Below are positions 42,780-49,654 of a DNA stretch of 49,654 bases, in pieces (the stretch's first letter is position 1; each line of letters opens with the position of its first letter). A program made the position numbers and the translations under genes. The notes beneath the pieces were generated by a model. That model worked only from the letters and a program-made list of their open reading frames with translations. It did not search any database and was not told the DNA's origin. The DNA is from Planctomycetota bacterium (GTDB lineage: Bacteria; Planctomycetota; Phycisphaerae; WQYP01), in assembly GCA_021804985.1 (NCBI GenBank), contig JAJZGD010000004.1, forward strand, positions 1-49,654, in the 5' to 3' direction.

Positions 42780-43799
42780 ATGGTAAAACCGGCCGTGCAA
42801 AACACCCAGGACGAAATGCTGCTTGAAGCCCAACAGGTGGTGCGGTCACAAGCCGATGCGCTCTTAACCGTCATGAATCGAATGGATGATACGGTTTGCC
42901 GGGCCATGGAACTGATTTATCGCCAAACCGGGCCGGATAAACCGGGCGTCCTGGTGGTAACCGGTATTGGGAAATCAGGCCTCGCCGGCCAACGCGTTAG
43001 CGCGAGCTTTGCAAGCACCGGAACCCCCTCGCATTTTCTCCACCCCGTGGAGGCCATGCATGGCGATCTCGGCCGGATACGCACCGGTGATTTGATCCTT
43101 ATGCTTTCATACGGTGGCCAAACGGATGAATTGATCCGGCTGATGGATTTTGTTAAACGCAGCGCGGTATCCACCATTGTGATCACCTCCACCCGTCAAA
43201 GCCCGCTGGGCCGTCTGGCCGACATCGCCATCGAACTTGGCAATATTGAAGAAGCATGCCCACTGCGCCTCGCCCCCACGACCAGCATTACCTGCATGAG
43301 TGCCGTCGCCGATGCTCTGATGCTTGGCGTGATGAGCATGCGCAACTTTTCCGCGGCCGATTTTGCGGCCTTTCATCCTGCGGGATCGCTGGGGCGAAAG
43401 CTGCTTAAGGTTTCTGAGGTGATGAGTTTTCATGCGGGCAAAAATCTGGTGGTGGTGCATGGCCAAAACACCCTGCGAGAGGCACTCGCCACCGAGCACT
43501 CCGCCGGTCGGCGTGCCGGGGCGCTGGTGGTCGTCGATAACAATGCAGCGATCGCAGGAATTCTTACCGATGCCGACATCCGCCGCCGCATTTCTTCGCT
43601 TGAAAGCATCATCGACAGCCCGATTTCTTCCATCATGACGCGAAATCCTAAGTGTATCCGGCCACAGCAACTCGCCAGCGAGGCCCTGGAGTTGATGAAT
43701 CGCCATCGCATCGATGAGCTTCCGGTGGTGGATGATTCCGGGCGGCCCTTAGGAATGGTGGATGTGCAGGACATGGTAAGCCTGCGGATTATAGAGTAA
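42780..43799 (+). CDS. kdsD: arabinose-5-phosphate isomerase (SIS + tandem CBS domains)
   Basis: VLVVTGIGKSGLAGQRVSASFASTGTPSHFLHPVEAMHGDLGRI, AAFHPAGSLGRKLLKVSEVM; two CBS motifs (AGILTDADIRRRI; PLGMVDVQDMV). Confidence 0.93.
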   Translation: MVKPAVQNTQDEMLLEAQQVVRSQADALLTVMNRMDDTVCRAMELIYRQTGPDKPGVLVVTGIGKSGLAGQRVSASFASTGTPSHFLHPVEAMHGDLGRIRTGDLILMLSYGGQTDELIRLMDFVKRSAVSTIVITSTRQSPLGRLADIAIELGNIEEACPLRLAPTTSITCMSAVADALMLGVMSMRNFSAADFAAFHPAGSLGRKLLKVSEVMSFHAGKNLVVVHGQNTLREALATEHSAGRRAGALVVVDNNAAIAGILTDADIRRRISSLESIIDSPISSIMTRNPKCIRPQQLASEALELMNRHRIDELPVVDDSGRPLGMVDVQDMVSLRIIE

Positions 43800-43847
43800 T
43801 ACGGTGGCGGAAACGCGGCGGCGTAACAATGCAGGAGTGAAACACCC

Positions 43848-44390
43848 ATGAATCAGATTGAAAAAGTATCCCAAACTTATGAATTGATAAGTCCGGAAGT
43901 GCAGCTGTTGATCTTAGATGTCGATGGCGTGCTGACCGACGGCGGAATCATTCGGGATGACAGCGGCCAGCAGATTAAGCGGTTTCATGTCCGCGATGGA
44001 TCCGGCCTGGTGATGTGGCGGCGCCTCAACAAACAGGTCGCATTGATTACCGGCAAGGAAAGCCTGGTGGTGCAGCATCGGGCGGAGGAATTGGGCATCC
44101 AGTATGTTTATCAGAACGTCAGCAACAAGCTGGAAATTTATGATGATCTGCTCGAGCAACTTGGTTTTAATGCCCAGCAGGTGGCTTACATCGGGGATGA
44201 TCTGCCGGATTTGCCGATCATGCGGCGCTGCGGTGTACCCATTGCTGTGGCCGATGCCGCCGCGGAAGTTCGGGCCGAGGCCCGTTACATCACGCAGGTG
44301 GGCGGTGGCCATGGGGCCGTGCGCGACGCCATTGAATGGCTGTGCAAATCGATGAATCTCTGGGAACAGGTTTTGGCACGCTACCGCTGA
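43848..44390 (+). CDS. kdsC: 3-deoxy-D-manno-octulosonate 8-phosphate phosphatase (HAD superfamily)
   Basis: LLILDVDGVLTDGGI, RFHVRDGSGLVMWRRLNKQVALITGKES, VAYIGDDLPDLPIMRRCGVPIAVADA. Confidence 0.93.
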   Translation: MNQIEKVSQTYELISPEVQLLILDVDGVLTDGGIIRDDSGQQIKRFHVRDGSGLVMWRRLNKQVALITGKESLVVQHRAEELGIQYVYQNVSNKLEIYDDLLEQLGFNAQQVAYIGDDLPDLPIMRRCGVPIAVADAAAEVRAEARYITQVGGGHGAVRDAIEWLCKSMNLWEQVLARYR

Positions 44391-44429
44391 CCCCCCGCCG
44401 GTAAACTTTATTTTGGATGACAACACTGC

Positions 44430-47400
44430 ATGATCCGCCGCCGCCTGACGATCTATCTGGTAAGCCTCGCCATTTCTTTGGCCGTTTTTCTGTGGATCAA
44501 GGCCAAATATTTCCAGCCTGAATTCCCGGTGGCACGCCACCATCTAAAACCCGTGCCGATTAAATCCGGCACCGGCGGCTCCAACTTAGTGATGGTGGAT
44601 CGCAAGCCAAATGGCCGCCTGCTTTATGTGCTGCGATTCCGGCGGGCGATCCCCACCGGAAATGGCCGCTACCACCTGGTGCAGCCACGCATGGAATTTT
44701 TTAGCAGCGGGCAAAATGCCATGTTGGTCACCAGCGATAAAGGGGATGTGTCGGTGGATCAGCTTGGCGGCCCACTTTCAAATCACATCTATCCACGGAA
44801 AGGCCGGCTTTACGGGCATGTGGTGGTTACCGTCGGGCCGGAGAAGAGTTTTGTTTCAGGCCAAAAGCAACGCCAGCCGGGGCAGTTTCAGATGCTTTTG
44901 TCGCGCCCCATTCATTTTAACTATCAGGAAGGGCTGATCACCAGCCGGGGTGCGGTGCGGGTGCACGGCGATCGCGTGGAATTTTTGGGCCGCCGCCTCA
45001 CTTGCGAATTAAATGTCGCGACCAAAAAGCTTGACTATCTGCAGATCGAGCATGGGGACTATCTAATCATCAAGCATGTGGGTGCTGCAGCGGCTGGTGG
45101 CTCGGGCGCGTCGGGCGCTGCCCCACCAAACTCTGCCCATCCCACCACTGCCCCCGCCAGACCATCGCAGAGCGTCGCCACGCGTCCCGCCACCACGCAC
45201 CCATCGCCGGCAACCCAACCCATTGGGGCTACTTCTCGCCCCGCGGCCGCATCGCAGAACCTGTATCGTCTGGTCTTTACCCAGAAGGTACATGTGAAGA
45301 TTGGCCGGCAGACGCTTTGGGCCCATCGCTTGCGGCTCTATTTTTCGTCGGCTCGCGGGGCGTCGGCGGGTTCCGGTGCACCTGCCGCGGCGGCCAAAAA
45401 GCCACCAGCTGGCAAAATCGCCGGGCCAGCTGGCACCACCGCCCCGCCGCCGCACGCCAAGACTGCATCCAATGCCGGGCGAACCCTTATCGTCCACTGG
45501 AAGGGGCCGCTGACGCTTCGGCCGGTGCAACGGCAAACGATCCACCTGATAAATAAAAAGGATGTGGTGCTGCAGGCGTTTGGCCGCAGCGGATCGCCAG
45601 TGATTCTGCATGATGGCCCCAGCCGCAGTGGCGTGGCCAGTGTGGTGATGTACCATCTCGGCGACCGCACCTTGCGAATGACGGCCAGCGGGCTTGCGCC
45701 CATTAAATTTGTTGACGCCACCGTCGGCACCATCACCTGCCGCAGCTTGCTTTATCAGGCCAACGCCGGGCGGTTGTTTCTCGGCGGCCCGGGGCAATGG
45801 ATATATCATCGCGGCACCAAACATCAGCAGACACGGCGGGGATCTTGGCGTGGTTCCTGGCAGAAGCAGATGCGGCTGGTGCTCGCCCGGTTACCGGACG
45901 GCAAATCAGCTATTAAGAGCCTGCGGATATTAACCGATGCCACACTTTATAATCACACGTTTCATCTGAAGGCCGATGCCATGCATGCGACGTTTGCGGC
46001 CGCCATAAAAGGAAACCCCTCGCTGAAACAATTTGTATCCCGCGGCCACGTAGAACTGCGATCAACAAATATCGCCGCCGCCACCGCCAACCAACAATCC
46101 GATACGCTGGATTGTGACCTGCTGCGGCTGACGACAAGCGTTAATGCCGCCACGCATCAGCGCCAACCCGCATTGCTGTATGCCGCCGGCAAGATCAGCC
46201 TGCATTTTTCACAGGCCACTGCGGGCACCGCAGCCACCGGCCGCAAGGCACAGCGCTACCATTTACGCAGCGGCTACCTGCAAGCCCACCTTGAGAATCT
46301 CGCCGGCGCCGGCACTTTGGGCCGTCCCCATCCGTCATCTGGTCCCTTTGGCAGCACGGGCGGCAGTTTTTCCATCGGGCGCTTTCACGCGTGGAAGCAC
46401 GTGCGGCTGGTTATCTCGGGTGGCACCTATCCCATCCGCGCATCCTGCGACGATTTGCGCGGCAATCGCAACACCAAGTTGCTGGCGCTTATCAGCCACG
46501 CCACCTCCAGATCAATGGCCAAAATCCGCGAGCACCACAATTGGATTGCAGGACGAAATATTGAACTCAATGGAAAAAGCGATGACCTTAAAATCCCCGG
46601 CCCCGGCAGCCTGTATCTTTCGAGCCGCTCTCACGGCCATCAACCATCGGACATGCTGCTCACCTGGCAGGGGCGCATGTATTTTCGTAAGAAGATCGGC
46701 GAAGCAACTTTTTTCTCTCATGCGCTGGCCAAACTCGTCGGGCAACCGTTGCGTCAGAGCCGCCTTTCGGCACCCGTACTGCGTGTAAAGGTAAGCAATC
46801 GGCATACCGGCAAGATGCGACTATCCGAAATTTACGCGTTTTGTCTGAAACCTCATCAGCATGTTGAGGCTCAGGATGTCAGCTACGATTCGGCGCGACT
46901 GGTGGACACGCGTGTTTATTTGCACTGCCGGCGCCTGCGTTACGATGCGATAAAGCAGCATCTGCTGGTGGCTGGCAAAGGAAAACTTTTACTCGAGAAT
47001 TATCGATCCGCCCCCGCTCGCAAACATCAGTCGCAGCCGAATAACCGCGGGCAGTCGGCCTTTCAATGGAGCCGATCTCTGGATTACCGCGCCGGCACAG
47101 GGCATCTGTCATTAAGCGGCGCGGTGCGGCTGGTGTATCGCCCCATGAAGGCCTTTGTGTTGCCGCGGAGCATTGCGGGATCCAATCGCGGCCCCAATGC
47201 CGGGTTGATCCTTTTGAAAGCGGCGAAGCTTATTGCCCATTTGCTGCGGCCTCATCGGCAGGTCGCCAGCGGCGTGGCATTGGGCATGGGTGGCCCGGCA
47301 CGGCTTAAATCGGTGCATGCCTACAAGGCGGCCCTGGAGCTTGCGGGAACGCGGCTTACGGCGGACGTGCTGGCATTTGAGGCGCTGCCGCAGATTGCGA

Positions 47401-47549
47401 CGGCGTACAGCGCGCAGGGACGCGACGCCCACATCACCACCTATAATGGAAAACTTAACGCCGCAGCGAGGGAAATCATCTGGCATCTCGGTAAATCGCA
47501 AAGCGCTATCACGCTGGTGCAGCCGCGGGCCAGTGGCACCGTGCCATAA
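44430..47549 (+). CDS. large LptC/OstA-like LPS-transport-associated protein
   Basis: N-terminal TM anchor (RRLTIYLVSLAISLAVFLWIKAKYF) followed by LptC/OstA-like beta-strand pattern; directly downstream of kdsD-kdsC as lptC is in E. coli; Pro/Ala/Thr-rich linkers inside. Confidence 0.62.
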   Translation: MIRRRLTIYLVSLAISLAVFLWIKAKYFQPEFPVARHHLKPVPIKSGTGGSNLVMVDRKPNGRLLYVLRFRRAIPTGNGRYHLVQPRMEFFSSGQNAMLVTSDKGDVSVDQLGGPLSNHIYPRKGRLYGHVVVTVGPEKSFVSGQKQRQPGQFQMLLSRPIHFNYQEGLITSRGAVRVHGDRVEFLGRRLTCELNVATKKLDYLQIEHGDYLIIKHVGAAAAGGSGASGAAPPNSAHPTTAPARPSQSVATRPATTHPSPATQPIGATSRPAAASQNLYRLVFTQKVHVKIGRQTLWAHRLRLYFSSARGASAGSGAPAAAAKKPPAGKIAGPAGTTAPPPHAKTASNAGRTLIVHWKGPLTLRPVQRQTIHLINKKDVVLQAFGRSGSPVILHDGPSRSGVASVVMYHLGDRTLRMTASGLAPIKFVDATVGTITCRSLLYQANAGRLFLGGPGQWIYHRGTKHQQTRRGSWRGSWQKQMRLVLARLPDGKSAIKSLRILTDATLYNHTFHLKADAMHATFAAAIKGNPSLKQFVSRGHVELRSTNIAAATANQQSDTLDCDLLRLTTSVNAATHQRQPALLYAAGKISLHFSQATAGTAATGRKAQRYHLRSGYLQAHLENLAGAGTLGRPHPSSGPFGSTGGSFSIGRFHAWKHVRLVISGGTYPIRASCDDLRGNRNTKLLALISHATSRSMAKIREHHNWIAGRNIELNGKSDDLKIPGPGSLYLSSRSHGHQPSDMLLTWQGRMYFRKKIGEATFFSHALAKLVGQPLRQSRLSAPVLRVKVSNRHTGKMRLSEIYAFCLKPHQHVEAQDVSYDSARLVDTRVYLHCRRLRYDAIKQHLLVAGKGKLLLENYRSAPARKHQSQPNNRGQSAFQWSRSLDYRAGTGHLSLSGAVRLVYRPMKAFVLPRSIAGSNRGPNAGLILLKAAKLIAHLLRPHRQVASGVALGMGGPARLKSVHAYKAALELAGTRLTADVLAFEALPQIATAYSAQGRDAHITTYNGKLNAAAREIIWHLGKSQSAITLVQPRASGTVP

Positions 47550-47632
47550 AATGGCGAAGCGTTATGAAAAGATCGTCAATATTTTTGCTTTACGAATTTG
47601 ATCGCCGGCGCCGCAATGGCACGGAGACGCGT

Positions 47633-48193
47633 TTAAATAACAAAAATGGCCGCGGCGATCACCGTGGTCCACAGGGCGTTTTTATCCCCTTCCGCCGTCT
47701 GCACGATGTTTCGCGCCCGCACTGAATAGCCGCTCATGCGATATATTTCCTTCCGCTCATCGTAATTTTTGGCAGGATCAAATTCAATGCCCAGCGTCGT
47801 GGCCAGCATCGTTACGGCCGCGTCATCCACTTCATCGCGCAAACGCTCTTCCGTCAGGCCGTAACCTTCATAATGACTTATGTAGCCATAATGATCTTTA
47901 ATGGCCTTTGCCACCGCCACCCCGGCCCCGATGAGCCGGTTGGGTTCATTGGAAGCAACCTCACTGATAACGCCGTACGCCACCTGCCCCGCGCTTAAAC
48001 AACTGATTCCCTCGCGTGCGGTGATCATTTTGCAGCGTGCGGGCACAATGCCGGAAACCTTGACCAGGTTGAATTTTTGTATGCCGGCGTTGCGATAGGC
48101 AAGCTCCAGCGATTGGGCCCGAAAGCGATGGCGACCCACCCCGCGGGTCAAGAATAATTGGCTGGGAATCTGCGGTGAATTGTCACTGCCCAT
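47633..48193 (-). CDS. pyruvoyl-dependent arginine decarboxylase family protein (altered cleavage site)
   Basis: PSQLFLTRGVGRHRFRAQSLELAYRNAGIQKFNLVKVSGIVPARC...EPNRLIGAGVAVA...ATMLATTLGIEFDP...QTAEGDKNALWTTVIAAAIFVI. Confidence 0.88.
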   Translation of the reverse strand: MGSDNSPQIPSQLFLTRGVGRHRFRAQSLELAYRNAGIQKFNLVKVSGIVPARCKMITAREGISCLSAGQVAYGVISEVASNEPNRLIGAGVAVAKAIKDHYGYISHYEGYGLTEERLRDEVDDAAVTMLATTLGIEFDPAKNYDERKEIYRMSGYSVRARNIVQTAEGDKNALWTTVIAAAIFVI

Positions 48194-48395
48194 CTTCGCT
48201 CCAAAACCTTGGCTGCATCGCAGCTTACAACCGGCAGTTTAAACCAAAATAAGGCCACAAGAGAACCGGTGCCGTACTGGCCCATGCCTGCGGCTTTGAT
48301 CCAGCGGAGCCTGCCCGAGGTGCGTATAGCCGGGCATTTTGCCATCCGGCCGGGAGCCGGCTTCGTCAAAATCCGCCCCACAAGCAGGGTTGCGG

Positions 48396-48423
48396 TTGCA
48401 GAGATTCAAAAAAGCCTTATTTT
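48396..48423 (+). promoter_or_regulatory. possible sigma70-like promoter for the HU gene
   Basis: TTGCAG (48396-48401), 16-nt spacer, TATTTT (48418-48423), upstream of the HU ATG at 48521; pattern only. Confidence 0.3.
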
Positions 48424-48520
48424 ATTACCCTGTTCGGTACTTGAGTTCGGATCCGTCCCCGGTGGTGGAGCGCCGGACGAACTCGACGAACCCCGTCTGC
48501 CATGTATAAGGAGAAGCTTC

Positions 48521-48826
48521 ATGGCCAAATCTCTCACCAAATCCCAGATCACTGCGAAGCTCGCGGAAGCCGTGAGCAAGCAGCACGGTGCGGAAGTGAG
48601 CAAAAAGCTCGCGGACACCTTCCTCAATTGTCTTGCCGAACTCGCCTACAAGGAAGCGAAAAACAAGTTCACGCTTCCCGGCCTCGGTAAGCTCATTATC
48701 AATCACCGCAAGAAGCGGATGGGCCGTAACCCAGCCACCGGCGTAGCCATGGAAATTCCCGCCAAGCGTGTGGTGAAGTTCCGTGTGGCCAAGGCCGCTA
48801 AGGACAGCATCCTCGGCGCCAAGTAA
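48521..48826 (+). CDS. HU-family DNA-binding protein
   Basis: MAKSLTKSQITAKLAEAVSKQHGAEVSKKLADTFLNCLAELAYKEAKNKFTLPGLGKLIINHRKKRMGRNPATGVAMEIPAKRVVKFRVAKAAKD; AAGGAG RBS upstream. Confidence 0.94.
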   Translation: MAKSLTKSQITAKLAEAVSKQHGAEVSKKLADTFLNCLAELAYKEAKNKFTLPGLGKLIINHRKKRMGRNPATGVAMEIPAKRVVKFRVAKAAKDSILGAK

Positions 48827-48913
48827 GTGTCGCCGGGCCGTCGCAAATGCCCGGCACACCGCCCACTGGCGGCATGACGCATTCGCACCGTCAGAGAGGT
48901 GACCAATCCATCT

Positions 48914-48960
48914 TGCCCTTTCGCTCCTGATTCGTCTCGGGCGAAAGGGCATTTGGTTTT
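48914..48960 (+). terminator. Rho-independent terminator downstream of the HU gene
   Basis: Perfect 11-bp inverted repeat tgccctttcgc (48914-48924) / gcgaaagggca (48941-48951) followed by tttggtttt. Confidence 0.85.
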
Positions 48961-49014
48961 AAATCTCGATGATCGCCGCGCACCCACGCGGCGCTGCAAT
49001 TGGCGCGCAGCCAC

Positions 49015-49050
49015 GCCCCGCATGCTGCCCCGCATGCTGCCCCGCATGCT
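49015..49050. repeat. 12-bp tandem repeat gccccgcatgct x3
   Basis: Three exact consecutive copies read directly; related degenerate units (ccccgcatac, gccgtatactgg) follow to about 49110. Confidence 0.9.
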
Positions 49051-49180
49051 GCTGCGGTAACGGCTCCGGGCACGGCCCCGTGTATTCTGGCCCCGCATAC
49101 CGCGCCGTATACTGGCTTCCGCGCACTGCCCCGTAAACAAGCCGCATGCTCCGCCGCAAAGCAATGCGGGCGGCACCCTA

Positions 49181-49654
49181 TTACTTTAATCGCCCAATGA
49201 GATGATCCCCCACGCGCAGGGCGTTGGCCATCGCTGTGAGAGATGGATTAACCGCACCGATGCTCGGGAAAAAGCTGGTATCGACCACATACAGATTGTC
49301 CAGATCGTGCGCCTTGCAGAAAATGTCCAGCACGGATGCCTTGGGGTCCGTGCCAAATCGGCACGTGCCCGCCTGATGGCCCACACCGGCAATCGGGATC
49401 GTCTTTCCCAGGTACAGGTTATTGGGTATGAGATGCGGATGCATCTGCACATCTTCCAGCATGGCCTGCAAATGCTGCCGCAGCTGCTTGCATGCCTCTT
49501 GATTGTTAAATGTATAGCTTAGCCGGATGCTGCCATCGGGGTTCACCGTGACCCGGTTATTCGGGTCCGGCAGGTCCTCCGTGGTCAGCCAGAAATCAAC
49601 GGCATGCAGCGCCATTTCATCGAGCGTAAAGCCCGGCGCAAATTTTGGCGCATC
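49181..49654 (-). CDS. GMC-family oxidoreductase, C-terminal part (gene truncated by window edge)
   Basis: GVGHQAGTCRFGTDPKASVLDIFCKAHDLDNLYVVDTSFFPSIGAVNPSLTAMANALRVGDHLIGRLK, GMC_oxred_C signature; frame stays open to 49654. Confidence 0.88.
   Translation of the reverse strand, partial: DAPKFAPGFTLDEMALHAVDFWLTTEDLPDPNNRVTVNPDGSIRLSYTFNNQEACKQLRQHLQAMLEDVQMHPHLIPNNLYLGKTIPIAGVGHQAGTCRFGTDPKASVLDIFCKAHDLDNLYVVDTSFFPSIGAVNPSLTAMANALRVGDHLIGRLK

Noticed and set aside
45063-45824. 253-aa minus-strand ORF inside the LptC-like gene
   Set aside because: Antisense to a longer ORF with a clear membrane anchor and operon context; composition reflects the Pro/Ala-rich linker.
48425-48952. 175-aa minus-strand ORF over the HU gene
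   Set aside because: Antisense to a clear HU gene with RBS and terminator.

Overview
The window is bacterial, GC-rich and gene-dense. Gene content (DUF1800/DUF1501 pair, PEP-CTERM protein, Kdo/Lpt genes, bacterial pyruvoyl-dependent ArgDC homolog) suggests a Planctomycetota/Phycisphaerae-like diderm; this is inference and no 16S is present. From about 28.6 kb down to 1.1 kb almost everything reads on the minus strand: a secreted hypothetical; a two-domain Lrp/siroheme-decarboxylase-like protein; an S1-domain protein; an F-type ATP synthase operon (atpZ-like, atpI-like, atpB-E-F-H-A-G-D) with no visible epsilon gene (atpC); a UbiD decarboxylase; an L-arabinokinase-like GHMP kinase; gltX; an NDP-sugar epimerase; a cupin; asd; truA; then a GT4 glycosyltransferase, a large exported protein of unknown function, a GH5 glucanase and a GH2 beta-mannosidase lipoprotein. 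From 29 kb on the plus strand: DUF1800 and DUF1501 genes, gltB-gltD, tRNA-Cys(GCA), tRNA-Val(CAC), and, after a minus-strand PEP-CTERM repeat protein, kdsD-kdsC-LptC-like. The right end has a pyruvoyl-dependent arginine decarboxylase homolog with an altered self-cleavage site, an HU protein with a clear terminator, a short tandem repeat and the 3' end of a GMC oxidoreductase gene. No CRISPR, rRNA or intact mobile element was seen. No complete novel system is evident. The best leads are the Ser-to-Gly change in the ArgDC homolog, the missing atpC together with a divergent AtpB motif, the fused siroheme-decarboxylase-like protein, and the GT4/unknown/GH5/GH2 cluster.
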